This document shows, one piece after another, positions 25,261 to 37,907 of a stretch of 64,000 bases of DNA. The position numbers were made by a program, and so were the translations under genes. Source of the stretch: Gaeumannomyces sp. JS-464 (lineage: Eukaryota > Ascomycota > Sordariomycetes > Magnaporthales > Magnaporthaceae); the NCBI GenBank assembly GCA_002197995.1, contig NGZR01000001.1:5332001-5396000 (forward strand). Reading direction: 5' to 3'. Each line of letters opens with the position of its first letter. Within the stretch, counting starts at the first letter, position 1. Under the pieces are notes generated by a model that saw only the letters and a program-made list of their open reading frames with translations, did not search any database and was not told the origin of the DNA.

Positions 25261-28200
25261 GAAATAACAGAACCTGAATGCCATCTGACGGCCAAGCTTG
25301 CCCACAGAAATTCCCGGCGAGACCAAAGAAAGCACAAACACGCAGTCAAACCCCACAAGACCGTTGGGGTGAGTTAGCTGCCACGAGGCCAGAGCTCGAG
25401 CGGCCGAATTGGGGACATGATCGCGTTCGAGCTTCGTCGGAGCAGGCGAGAGCCAACGAGACTCGATGCTGTGGGCAAGCGAGAAACGTCTGCGCCACAC
25501 GACAGACTTTGTGGCAAGCCAGTCCCGAGTGGGATGTGTTTTGTGTTCGCGGCGGGCCCGCTCCTTGCAGGTGTCCAGGTCCGGGTGCCTGGGTCCGGGA
25601 GATTTGTCGACGGTCTTGACCAGAATCCGAGATCTAGCGTGGCGGTTGACTACCGAGGAAGGCACTTTGCGCAGTGCACGGAGGAAAGGGTGGATACGAA
25701 ACCGGGCAAAGAAGGGGACAGGAGTGAGGTCACACAGCATGAGAGGTTTCGGCAAACAGGAGACAGAAAGAATGGCCATACAACAGAGGCACAGGCAGTG
25801 GGGCAGCAGAGACATGCCTATGCGACGCGAACGAGAGCACTGCTGCTGTTTGCACACACAGGGACGCGGGCACGCATCTGGCTCTGGGAAGATAAGGCGC
25901 GGGACGGGACGGGAGCGGGTGGATGGTGAGCGCGCGCCTCCATGGCACCCGTTTCCAGGACCGAACGTGGCGGCGGAGCCAGTTAGTGGAGAGGTGGTGG
26001 TTTGGCTAGGCTGGGGGCCGCTAGATCTAAAACCAACCCAATATCGACGTGCATGATCGATACCTAGAGTATTGTGAGCAGCGCCTGGCAGAGCGGCCTT
26101 GGTCTTGACTCTGTTCTTGTGTTCCCTCCTCGAATCGCGGCGCTTGTGCGCCCACCCGCAAGCGCGGACAGCCCACGAGAACGCGCAGGAAAGGGTGGTG
26201 GGGGAGGGAGCAGGAGGAGCAGGAAGAGGATGCGGGATCTTGGATGAGCAACCGAGAAGCAGAATTGAAACCAGGATCTCGGAACGCGGTCTGCAAGGCA
26301 CCGCCACTAGGTGTGAATCGCATGTGGCATGCGCCCGGCAAGACAGGTGGCGGCCGTAGATTGGTCTGCCACCTGACGCCAGCGTAAAAAGGAAGGGAAA
26401 AAAAAGGAGGAAAAAAAAAAACCTGTGGGGAAACGCGATGGCAGGCCAAGTTTTAGGATCAAGCCGGAGGCGGCGAAGCAGCCCGAGCAGGCGATCATAT
26501 CAGAAGGGAATAATAAAAAGCAACAGACAACCCTCGATCAAACATTCCAGAACAGCTCACTGTGCTGTCAGCGGAGTGTCCTTCCTGCACCGTGCGACAC
26601 CCAGCAGTCAGCGCGCTAGTTGGGGCGCAGAGTGGCCAAGGCGTCGCCCTAGTCTGCCCGGAGTCCGGGTCTGGGAGCAGGCCAGGGCCCTGGTCTAGCG
26701 GTGCTGGAGGGAGCGCCACCAGAGGATGACGGCATTTCCAGCTCAGGCCACAGGCGCTCGGCAATTCCGCCCCTTAGACTTGCGCAAAGCGATCACCATG
26801 TCCATTCCAACCGAGACGAAAAGCGAAACGAATGGCCTGCCACGGCCGACCCGGCCCACGGGGGCGGAGGTGTCGGCCAGGAACATAGCCGGCGGTTGAG
26901 CGCATGGCGGAGAGTGGCCTGGGAGGCGAGAGCACATCCACGGCAGGCCGGTGTGGGATGTGCCAGCCCGCGCGACGCCCAATCAACAGAGCGCGATCGT
27001 GAGCCCCCTGGACGGAGCGCGGCAGTTCGTCGGCGGTATGGTAGTGGCGCCTCCAACATCCCAGAGGCCCCAATGACCCCTTGGCAATATCGATGGACAA
27101 TTACAGGACCGGAACAGCCAGAACGAGAGCGGAAGAGCGGATGGGCAGGTGGGCGACTGCATCGCTCGGAGCGTTTGGCCTGGTCATGAGACTGCCAGTC
27201 CAGTCCAGGATGCGGGCAGTCCCGCCAACTCCACCTGGGCCAGGGCCCTCGTCCTGTCCTATTTTTGCGGCCGCTGGGACCGTCCCCCGCCGCGAGCTGT
27301 CACTCTCTCTTGTGGATCTTTACAACGTTGATTGCGCTAACCGACCACCCCGGCAGGTCAGTGGATCAGGCGACGACGCGCTGGAACGTCCAGGCGAGGC
27401 CGCCCACAAGACCCCCAGTAAGACCAGTGGGTGGTAAGAACCATGTCTGGGGCCCATCATATGACCGGCTCGACGACGGACAGAGGTGGAAGGCGTGGGA
27501 TGTACAGACCATAGAGACAAACGGCAATACAAACGGCCAACGTCTGTGGGACCAAAGTAGGCGGGCACCGTCCCCAGGCTTCAACTGCACTGGGGGAGTC
27601 TCGTTGCCTGGCAGCGTCGCTGTTCGGCTGTTTCTCCTTGAAGCCCCTGGGGAAGAGGTTATGGGTGTAACACCAAGGGCGTGATGGCAAGCGCGGTGCG
27701 GCCGGTAGTGCAAGCCGTGTGTTCTAGTCGCACCGAGCTGCCGCAGACGGTATACAATGGTGCGACCCTCCATGTGCAAAGGAGCTCTCACCTTGACTAG
27801 TTACACCATGCCGCTCGCCTGATGCCTTCGTAGTAAGAGCCACTGGTGGAGGAACATGGTGTGGGAGAGGATTTCAGTCGGGCGGGAAAATGCTTTTGAT
27901 GCGGGGCGGGCGGATGGCAAACAACGTCTCTGCCGCAGGCGTCCGTTACGATTCAGGTTGGTTATCGCCCAAAGGAACGCCTGTTGGACGGTGCCAGCAG
28001 AGAGAAGCCCACGAGTGAGGATACATAACAAAATGAAGAACAAAAAATGACAAGGAAAAAAAAACCCCCCCAAAAAAAATCAGGCCAAATGGCGGGGATG
28101 GAACGACGAGGCGCCGCAGCGGATCAACCTCAGTGGAGGGGCTGGCTTGGTTGTGAGATCTTCCCGTCGGGTCGCTCTTGCCCCGCGGAAACAGACGTAA

Positions 28201-30569
28201 TGGGAGCGTTGACACAACCAGACACGTACCTCTCACGTCCTTTTTTTCAGGAGGTAGGTGACGCCTGCGACCGCTGGCACAATTTGTATGCACATTGCGA
28301 GTGCGTCCTTTCGGATTCCAATTTTGGCGTTTCCATCACACGCAACAACGGTCATCTCCGTCAAAGTAACTTGGTGCTCACAGCCAAGTACCCCGTCTTG
28401 TCCCCCAAATCTCGAATCTGCCATCCGGGACACCTCCCGACCGCAGACACCCCAGCCATCCAACTCGGATGGCAGCTTTCAGGCCGAAATTGGTACGGGC
28501 GTATCAATCGGAGACGAGGTCAAGTACCCAAGCAGACAGAGCCGGCGTGCGAGCGCCCGAGAAATACACCCGAGCCACCCCACCCAAGGACAGCCAAAGG
28601 CGCGCAATCCAAGTGCCACCACAGAATGGCGCTGGGCAAAAAGAAAGCCCAGGAAACAAGAAATGGAATTAGATAAAAAAATCAGCAGAAAAAAAAGAAC
28701 CTACCAGATCCGTCCTTGTCAAACCACACCAATATCCATCAATACGCTGTTCCCTGCCCGCATGCTGTATCACTGAGTGCTATCCGCACCCCGAGCAAAA
28801 CGGAAGGCCTAGGGGTGGCCCCAAGGCCCTGATGCGCATCGTCGCAAAAGGCCTCCCAGTCCAAGCAACATGTATCATCCCAGTTGGATGCTTGCACAGA
28901 AAGCCGCCCCTCCGGAAACAAAGGTACTCGTGGTGTACATGCCGTGGACCTCCTCCACCCCTCACCGTCCTGCTTGCGGCGCCCTGAGCCGTGGTCGTAG
29001 GCCTGCGGTATCTGGCCCGTCTCACGGGTGTCCTCGGAAGGCTTTTGCTGTCCGACTGGGATGGGGGCCGACGCTATCCATGACAGCAGCAACGATGGGC
29101 GTGGCCATTATGGAAGCAAGCGGTGGTTACACGGGCGTGCTATATGCTGAGCTCGGTATAACAGGAGGGAGAACACTTGGACAGGGGTCGCTCTACTGGT
29201 GGTGAATGGAGATTCGAGGCATCTATAATCTTGATGCCCTCGCCCTGCCGGAGCCAGTCTCTCTTCGAGTCCGTCCCTGATGTCTCTACGGTAATCATCA
29301 TTCATTCTTTAACAGCCACGCTCCCTTGTGGAACACCCAACGCTGTCACCATCACCACAGCCTATCGTGTGTGGTGGACACAGGACCGATCACTCCTCTC
29401 GCGAAGCCAACTTCGAGTACCGGACTCGGACACGTCGAGCTGGCGTGCAGATCATGCGCGTGAGAGATAATAAATAGTCTGTGGGCAAACTGCAGGTGAT
29501 ATCGGCGCCCTGTTGCGAGGGAGCCACAAGATCCCAATAAGTCCATCTCGGTCAGCTCTACGCCAATCTCCATATCTTCCCCCTTGTCACCTGTAGACCG
29601 GACGAGTGACAGCCCGCGAAGGGAGGCGGTCCCTGCCGAGCTGGGGCGTCTCTCTGAGGGAGCACGGACGGTGCTGCCCCTGGAGGCTGCTCGCGGCTGC
29701 GTCCTGGTCAAACGCCTCTCGAAGGGAGCATGACGGGATCAGCCAGCATTAGCAATAATCTTGCGGCCACTCTCAGCATCTGGCTGCACTGGCCCCTTCC
29801 ACCAAGGGGAAGGGAGCCGGGAATAGGAACGGGGGAGGCTAGCGCGCCTCGATTCGGGCCTAGCTCCCTTGGCCTTTCCCCTGCAGTCGGAGGCTGCCAC
29901 TTGTGCTGCTGGGATTACAAGCTAACCAAGGCATATTGCGCGATAGAGTCGAAACGTATCGTTCGGAGCTTTTCTGTCTTGTCAAGCCCGGATCGTGGGG
30001 TTTTTCTCCGTCTGCGGATCGACGCCGGCCTGACAGAAACAGAAAGAAGAGCCGCCGAGTACCGCACGCAGGCTTTGCGCCAAGCAGAGACCTGACTAGT
30101 GACGCCCGCACTACTCCGACCACCGCGTGGAGAGAGCCGACACCGTCCGCCGGCGGCTGATCTGGCAACCCTCAAGCAACTGGCCCGGAGCTGGCCGGTA
30201 GGGTTCAAGGCCAGAAAACATTGACCTCGATTCCCCGATCCGCTCTGGCGTTCCCCGCAAGCACGACACTCCAATCCCTGGCGGAAATCCCTGCGCACAA
30301 CGCTCTTCTGGAGAGGGCCAGGAGGCTATTGGGCGTCGAGCTCCGCCCGCCTCGCGATAAACGAACGACAGGCTGCAGGCGCGTTTCCAAGGGCAGCCGG
30401 CATTTCCAAAACACGATTCCAGCGCGCCCTGTCGGTGGAGAGCGCCCGCGCCATCCCATATTTGACGGAATATTGAAGGACGTGCGGGTGCGATAGCGTC
30501 GAAGGACCGACGACTATTGCAAGGGTGCAGAGAGCCAGACTGGTCCGCCCCACCACGCACCATTCACGA

Positions 30570-30587
30570 CCCCCCCCCCCCCCCCCC
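30570..30587. repeat. Poly(C) tract, 18 bases
   Basis: Uninterrupted C run upstream of the acr1/medA gene. Confidence 0.95.
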
Positions 30588-30893
30588 TGTCAGTGCTGTC
30601 CCCGTTTCCAACTGCCAACTGAACGTCGCAAACGGGCTCTCTCTGCTTGATTGGAGTGGGCCCCTTCTCGTGTCCACAGGCAGGGACGATACACACACCC
30701 CAGGGGTCAAATGCAAACCCACACCCTTTCCGTGTCGCGACTAACACCACCACCGCCCGTCTCTTAGGCCCAGCAACGGGAAGGCACGACGCACCAGACT
30801 AGGCCCTTTGCCGGTATCCATTTGGCTGGCCTCCAAATACCGAGCCGCCTAGGTGGAGGCAGTAAGTCCCGCCTCCATGCATGCACACTTTTC

Positions 30894-30963
30894 TGTCCTC
30901 ACACCTTTCTTTTTGCCTGGCTTGGCCATGTCCTCACACCTTTCTTTTTGCCTGGCTTGGCCA
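30894..30963. repeat. Perfect 35-bp tandem duplication
   Basis: Two identical head-to-tail copies of a 35-bp unit beginning TGTCCTCACACC and ending GCTTGGCCA, followed by a third start (TGTCCTC) that then diverges. It lies about 2.1 kb upstream of the acr1/medA start. Confidence 0.95.
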
Positions 30964-32708
30964 TGTCCTCCTCCCATGAGATGCCCCAATCAACTGCCCC
31001 CGTTTGGCTTTGCGGTCGTGGGCATTGGTTTTGCCCTCAGAAACATCCCTCGCAAGCATCGATAACCCCACTGCTGCCTCCATCGAGGTTGCAAACGAAA
31101 GACGCGGATGACTGCCAGATTTCCACCCTGTCCTGGCTCGGGCCTGCGCCCGGGGGTCCCCCGGCACCCGCTTCTGAGCACTACCGGCTGTGGACCGGGT
31201 CCAGTTTTGTTACCACATTTTTGTTGACTGGCAGCCCGTCATCCGCTGGAATCTGTCACCCCTCGTTCTTCTCGGAGGAATAGATCTCTGTCGCTTTGCT
31301 TTTTTTTCACTTCCAAGCGGGAGACAATTTCCACCTTCGCACCAGACACGCTGCCACGCGCGCCTCCCTGCACCTGTGGCCTGCTCCTCATCCCCCAAGT
31401 CGAGGCAGTGGGCACAAGCCTCTCAGCCAGCCCCATGACTCCCTGGCCGCCGCGGCGAGTGATCCCCCACCCCTCCACCCCGGCCTCCCTCCCGAACAGA
31501 CCCTCCTCATTCCCACCCCGTATGATGCGCATCGCTGGCCCCTATCTGGGCTAGGGCTTTGCACACGCGGGAGTGCCAGCCAGGGAGCGCCTCCATACCT
31601 TTCTTGGCCCGAGCCTGTCTCTTGTTTTCGCCTTCTTGCACCTCGACGTCACCCGCAAGATGTGGATAGACCACGGACGAGCGTCCCCGACACCAGGGCA
31701 GCAGCAGCAAGACACACATTCCGCGCGTCCCCGCCCCACGCAACCCAAGGGAGAGGCGAGAGAGACAGCACGGCCGGCGCAGGGGGAAAAGCACCAAACG
31801 CGCTCCTGCTCTAGTCATGCCATCACGGCTTGAACATGCTCTATCTTTTTTGCCCTGCCCACCAAGATATGTGCTCGTTCTCGTCTGTTGCCCTTGCTCC
31901 CTCCTCCCTGATCTTGACCCCCTGTCCCCTTTTCCGAGTTCTGGTGCCAGCCAGCCTCCTACTTCACCTGGCTGTCTCGCTGGTCACTTGCATGTGTGCC
32001 ACTTCTCTTCTTTTCTTCCCCAGGATACTTTCCGCCCGAGACCTCTGCCACTCCCCTCCGCCAGTCCGCCTCAGGCCACCACGTTTTTGTGTTGGCTGCT
32101 GGCGTCCGGCTCCTGTTTCTCCGTGGCTCCCCCACCCTCTCCACCCAACCCATATGTGTGTGGCCACCGTGCACCCATCGATTCCCGCCGTTGTCCACAG
32201 AATTTCACATCAACCCAAGAAGCCTGGCTTAGGACACGCCATCCTGTACTTCGTACGGATCCTCGTTGTGGCATCGACCGTGTTTTCTCACACCAGAGGG
32301 AGCGCCCACAGAATTCCGATGGACTGACAAAAAGTTTCCGCAGTCTACAGAGACTCAGTGGCGTCCAAGGGCAGCAAAACGGAAGCACAGATCCCACGTT
32401 CCGGCCCCGATAATATACCCGCACTTTTTCACACGATAGCGACACAACACGACCAGTTCTCCCGCAAGGCACCATTTAGCAAAGCTTCCCATAATTAACT
32501 CGACAGAGCGGAGCGGGCCTAATAATGTACGTTCTTGCTTTTCGTTTTTCCCTGAAAAAGGAAGAAAATCCGCGTTCCCCAGCCTCCTTTGGACTTGCAC
32601 GTCCGAGACCAGTCTCACCTGGCATCCAATGGGCCTGCCTCGAGTCCAGTCCTTCCTCACACTTCATCAACTGGAATTCTGTCCTCGCTCATTGCTTGAT
32701 GGTCCTAC

Positions 32709-32718
32709 ATTGTTTATA
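32709..32718 (+). promoter_or_regulatory. Possible TATA element of the acr1/medA gene
   Basis: The palindrome GTTTATAAAC begins near 32708, about 290 bp before the ATG at 33001, and is the only TATA-like element seen close to that gene. Position relative to a transcription start is unknown, so this is a weak call. Confidence 0.25.
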
Positions 32719-33000
32719 AACACCGCAAATCGCACCATTCCTATTTGCTGTTTTAGCGTGAGACTTGTATCTCAATCACCGTGGCGCCAGGGCAAAGATT
32801 CAAAGACATATCACCCAGAGAACTGACGACTTCCCACGAGTCTGCAGAACATCGAATTTGTCGTTCCCAGACAACGAAAAATTACTCTTGCCGCCTAGGA
32901 CCTGTGTCGGGAGCACGAGTTGATTTTCCGTCCCGGCCGACCCCTAATACTGTCCTAATACACACACTCTTCCACGAGAACCCTCGGGGCACTCGCTTGA

Positions 33001-36000
33001 ATGTCTGCAGCAAAGTTCGAGCAGTTTTCTTACAAGCTCTTCGATGTGAGTCAAGACATTTTTGCAGCCTTTCCCATCTGTCCAAAAGGTTGGCATGTGG
33101 GCAACTCGACCGAAGGGAGCAGCACAGCCCCAGTTGCCAGGTTTGGGAGCAAGGCCAACAACCTTGACCTCAGCCCAGTTCCGGCGCTCTGAGCCATGGT
33201 TATGTTCTGGGCACTGTCAAAGTGAACCGGGTCTGAAAAGCAGGTCCAGGCAGCGCTGTGGGGATGGGGCCTGTTACTGAGGCCAGAGCTTTGGCTCTGG
33301 AAAAGCCTAGCATTCACGCAATGATCGGATCGCTGACTTGCCACTCGTCAACCTGCAGCCTGGCTTCCACTCACAGAGGCCAATCATCGTGGACGAGGAG
33401 CTTGAGTCGCCAGACACGGTGACTTTAGCATACGAGGAGGAGGAGGTCTCGAGAGCCAACGGAGGAGGGCTCTCGATGTCCATGTCGGCATACAAGCCTC
33501 AACCGCCCCAGGTTCATGGTGAGTCGTCCTGAGACAGCAGAATCCTTCCTTGGTTCGTGTTGTGGCTTAGAGGGTGCGGGTGGAAGCCTTTTTGCCGGCC
33601 TCTGTAGGCAGCGCGGCGGCGAGAAGTGATGTGATTCGCCGTCTGCGGCCCCGCGGCTCGGTCAATTTTCGCCCACACCTTGCGCGCCGGTCCAGTCCGT
33701 GGACCAACAACCAGACCCCCCTGCATCAAGTCATTGCTGGCAATGCATGCAAGGCGGGATGCAACGGCGTCGGTGACAGGGGAGCAAACTGGCGAATTGC
33801 ATCGCACCATTTTCTGCGTTGGCACGAATACCAGGCTGACCTGTTGTGCTTTTTTCAACATACTTCCAGGGTTCGTAGAGTCTCCCTACTCTCAGTTTTC
33901 ACCCCAATCTTTCTCCAGCCATCCGACGGACCATGCGACGCCCCAGCAGATCAATAGCATCGCATTCTCCTCCAACAATGCGACCGCGCCTGCGCAATAT
34001 GAGGCAAGCTCACCCGCGGACGACTCGTCCTCCGGCTCGGTCCTCACTGTTCTCTCAGGGCATCCGATGGGCGGGCCGTCGGGCACAAGGGTCGTGTTCA
34101 AGGTGTCGAGCCAGCTGGACCTGACGGCATGCGCCGACTACATGTACGCGACATTCGGATCGCAAAAGTGCGAGGTCGATGTGCGCAAGAGCGGCATGTC
34201 GTGCGAGGACGGCAGCGCCTGGGTCTTCAGCATTACGGCTGTGGCGCCGCAGTTCATGCTCACCAACTGCGCGTCGCCCGCCAGCGTTCCGCTGACGCTC
34301 TATGTGGACGGCGGCACCGACGGCATGGCGCGCGTGGTGAGCGGCGGCACGTTTACTTATCACCTAGATGACGCGCATGCGCATAGCGGCCCGCTATCCA
34401 GTAGTGTTGGTGCGACCGGTGACTTGGGTCAGCAGCATGAGGATGCCAGGCACAAGACCGGGCCGCACGCCCACGTGGACGCCCACAGCACTCCGACAAC
34501 ACCCACCGCTCAGCCCCAGCCTCAACAGATGCACCAAGACCAGCAGCACCAGGATCACCAGCAGCAACAAAACCACCAGCATCCGCATCCGCCGCACTTG
34601 ACTGTCCAGACATCAGACATCGCCAGCCCGATACAGCACCAGCACCATGACCAGCACCAGCAGCACCAAGAAGATCAGCTGCATACCCACGGCATCTCGT
34701 CGGACACGACTACAAATACCTATCCCTACACTCCTGTCTCTGGAGTCCCCGTCGCCGAGACACCGATTCCAACAGACGCCCCGCATATGCAGACCGACGA
34801 CGACGTCAACAACGCCGCCGCTACTGCATACAACCAAGGAAGCACAGACATGCTTGGCTCTTACAGGAGCCGGGTATCCTTTGGAGACCAATACCGGCCG
34901 CCGAGTCTGCGGCAGAGTTCAGGGGCCTGGTCGGCCTATGGGTCCCAAGATGCATCTGAGAGATACGACATTGTGCGCGAGGCGGCGCTCGCGCACTCGC
35001 AGGGCAGCATGATGAGGCAAGCCGTCACACTATCGCCGAGGGCGACGCATCATGCTGAGGCGGGCTCGTCCAACCTGACCCGTACCAGTATCCTCGCCGC
35101 TTCGACGCAAAGCCACGGCTACGGCAATGGGATCTACTCGACCGGCTGGGCAGGGACAGCGCCGCCGCCGCGCAAGGCGGAGCTGATAATGCGGCCAGAC
35201 GAGCTCAACAGCATGGCGGACATCAACAGCTGGACCCAGGAGGAGTGGGCCAATAAGCGTCGCATCGTGATGTTCACCAAGAAGCAAACGGGCTCCCAGC
35301 TCGCGGCCTACTGCAAACCAGTGCCTGTGGGAGACCGGCCGCCCAACGCAATCTGCATCAGCTGCATCTGGTGGGCGGAGAGGAAGGACTGCTTCGTCAC
35401 GTCGGTGGATGCCATCTACCTGCTGGAGCGACTGATCGTGCCGCCCAGGAACAACAAGTTCGACGTCGAGGAGAAGAATCGGATCCGGCGCAACCTGGAA
35501 GGGAACAAGCCCATCACGGTCAGCAAAAATCGTCGGGACACAGAGGACTTCTTCAAGGTCATCATGGGCTTTGGCAACCCCAAGCCGCGCAATATTGAGA
35601 AGGACATCAAGGTGTTTTCGTGGAAGGTCTTGGAGACGGCCCTGAGGAAGATTGTGTCCAAGTACAGCTACAGTCCTCCGTCGGTCCTCCCTGCTCACCA
35701 CCCCGCCCCGGCCCCGACCCACCACCTCGTCACCCCGGTCAGCCTGCCCGCTTTGCCGGCTGTCACCTACCCCGGCCTTCCACCGACACCGATCTCGGCG
35801 ACAACAGCTACGGACCCCTCCATGGCCGCGGGCTACGTCAGCATCGCCACCGCACACGGACACAATACCCACATGGACCACGGTCTACCAAGTCCACGCT
35901 CCCTGCCCCCAAGCTCGTCCTGGGCCGCGTCCCCCAACGAGCAGCACGCGCACAATCTCGCCCGGGCTCGGCAAACCGTCGTCTCCTCCAGGCTCGGGGC

Positions 36001-36287
36001 TCCGTATCTCGACACTTTCGTCAAGCATCTATGGTACAAGATCGCCCAGCCACTCGACCCGCAGTGCTGGTGGCGCCTACGGCCTGCACTCAAGCCCTCA
36101 CCACCACATTGGTCATAGTGGCGCCGTCGGGACTGGTCGCTACGACCCCTATGATGTGACAATCCCCAGCTATGCTAGCGCAAGCCACCCCGACCCATAT
36201 AGCACACACATCAGTGGTCATCATGGCCACTCTGTGTATGGTACCCACGGTGGCTATGGTGGTGACAGCAGCACTCACAGGGGCTAA
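33001..36287 (+). CDS. acr1: Acr1/MedA/Acon-3/Ren1 developmental regulator (one frame break near the 3' end)
   Basis: Orthologue of the nuclear conidiation regulator known as Acr1 (Magnaporthe), MedA (Aspergillus), Acon-3 (Neurospora) and Ren1 (Fusarium), which shapes conidiophores and spore chains and affects virulence in pathogens. Exons 33001-33045, 33359-33518 and 33870-36287 join in phase: MSAAKFEQFSYKLFD, then PGFHSQRPIIVDEELESPDT, then GFVESPYSQFSPQ. An IPT-like segment follows (SGTRVVFKVSSQLDLTACAD). A His/Gln-rich low-complexity stretch is at 34527-34690. The conserved core is about 35163-35673: ELNSMADINSWTQEEWANKR, CISCIWWAERKDCFVTSVDA, VIMGFGNPKPRNIEKDIKVF. The core frame ends at 36118, but the family-like tail (IYGTRSPSHSTRSAGG ... 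GRYDPYDVTIPSY) is in another frame ending at 36287. Removing one G from GGGG at 35996-35999 joins them and gives 2622 nt (873 aa). Confidence 0.92.
34527..34690 (+). repeat. CAG/CAC-rich low-complexity coding tract
   Basis: Encodes alternating His and Gln (for example HQDQQHQDHQQQQNHQHPHP) in the disordered middle of the Acr1/MedA protein. Such tracts often vary in length between strains. Confidence 0.85.
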
Positions 36288-37209
36288 TCACGCTCCCCAA
36301 TTTTTTTCTTTAACTTCTAGGGATATAGATCCCTCTGCCGGTAGCTAGCAAGCGCGCGCCGGCTAACTTTGGGCAAGGATGTTTGTGCCGATGGAAGATA
36401 CCCTGTTTGGCGATTTTGACGCCAGATGTCATCTGTTTTCTTATTTTCTCTTGTCATTTCCTCCTCTTCCCTCTATCTCCCTGTATTTTCTTTGCTTTCT
36501 CCTCGCTTTCCCATTTTTCTCTCCTTTTTTATTTTTTATTTTTTATTTTTTTTTTTTTCCTGATCTCCCCATCGGCCACCCTTCCAACGCCGGATGGCGG
36601 CTAATTCTCCGCCTGAGAGGGGTTGGTGGGATGGCGGGATGGGTGGAGACCTCGCTCTGGGCAAACAATATGGAAGAAACGGCAAATCATAGACGGACGG
36701 ACGCATGGGAAGAGGGGAGGGGAGGAATCCTTTCGTTTCGGGCGGGAATGGGGGTGTTTCGAGCCAGAGCTCGAGCTCCCGTGAGCCCGTCATTTGAGTG
36801 GGCCTCGACTCACGAGGAGCCTACCAGTCGGTGTATTCTTGGAGGGGTCAACGGGTGGGTAGTGCACATGGCGTTGGGATCTTTCCATTGCTTTCTTTCT
36901 TATCGTCTTTTTTTTTTCTTTTTTTCCTTTCGTTCCATCTCCTCCTTTCTCTCGTTCCCCTCATCTCCTTGGCGGTTTTGTCCTTGGTCGCACCGCTTAT
37001 CACCCTCATATCTGGTTCAGGATACCATTGGAGCGAAGTCGCGGCCGCCATAGCATACACACATAGACGGTCTGGGTTATTTTTGCTATCCATAGTCATA
37101 ATCATCATCACCTCGTCATATTTTACAAGCCCGAACCCTGCTCCCTTGGTTGCCCTAACACTGGGAATCGGGCAGGTTGTGGAAAGGAAGGCGAAAGGTG
37201 ATTGATATT

Positions 37210-37238
37210 CACACACACACACACACGCACACGCACAC
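37210..37238. repeat. CA microsatellite, imperfect
   Basis: CA repeat with two CG interruptions, intergenic. Confidence 0.9.
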
Positions 37239-37607
37239 CAACCTGACCCCTGCCACACGAAAGAATTAAAACATCATATCATATTCCCCATTTCACATTT
37301 TCCGCTTGCGCAACGGCCGAGCGGGCGGTCAAGCCAAGCAAAGCGCGCAGCCTCCAGTCTGATATGACCGGGAACACGAGAAAGACAGGGGCCCCATGGG
37401 TAGATCGATAAGGGAGGATCACGAAGCAGGTCTATCAGCTGCAGGGGGTGACATCCAGATGGCTGCAGTCCCCCTCCCACCGCTGTCTGGCGATGGTCAG
37501 CTGCTGTGGCGCAAGCCAATCAGATGCGCATGCTGGCGCCCCCACGGGATGCACTGCACCCCTCTCGGGCACTAAGCAAAAGACCACCACCACCACCACA
37601 CACCCAC

Positions 37608-37632
37608 CAGGCAGGCAAGCAGGCAGGCAGGC
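37608..37632. repeat. CAGG tetranucleotide repeat, arm 1 of an inverted pair
   Basis: Tandem CAGG/CAAG units. The reverse complement recurs as CCTG units at 37891-37907, about 260 bp away. Confidence 0.85.
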
Positions 37633-37890
37633 GGGGCGCCCTTTAGGCGCATGCCGAGGGCTCCGATCATGGCAGCATACCTACCAACCTACATAACGGA
37701 GCACCATAATATGCCCTAGCTATTATGCAAGCGACACCGCCAGACTCCAGGAGGCCACCCACCAAGCCGGGGACAAGCCTCCTCTGCCCAGAAGACGGGG
37801 GCCTTGACTCGGGCGATTTGCATGCCCTTTCGATGAGGACAGAAAAACACCTATGATCCAGCGTCGCAACGAGGGCCGTCATCTTTGCTT

Positions 37891-37907
37891 GCCTGCCTGC
37901 CTGCCTG
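37891..37907. repeat. GCCT tetranucleotide repeat, arm 2 of an inverted pair
   Basis: Four GCCT units complementary to the CAGG tract at 37608-37632; together they could form a hairpin. Confidence 0.85.

Larger units (their letters stand above)
24061..33000. other. Gene-free region, part 2, including the acr1 upstream region
   Basis: About 9 kb with no recognised coding gene. It holds a 40-base A run (25217-25256), an 18-base C run (30570-30587), a 35-bp tandem duplication (30894-30963), and strongly pyrimidine-rich plus-strand sequence from about 30500 to 32900. The longest open frame (25075-26307, minus) crosses the A run as polyphenylalanine and is not a gene. The downstream half probably contains the promoter and a long leader of the acr1/medA gene. 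Confidence 0.5.

Noticed and set aside
25075..26307. 410-codon open frame on the minus strand
   Set aside because: It runs through the 40-base A tract as polyphenylalanine and has no domain, no sensible composition and no splice structure.
26235..26330. tRNA-like sequence on the minus strand (A-box-like CCTAGTGG, B-box-like GGTTTCAATTC)
   Set aside because: The T stem and acceptor stem do not pair, and the anticodon arm has a nine-base loop; at best a decayed relic.
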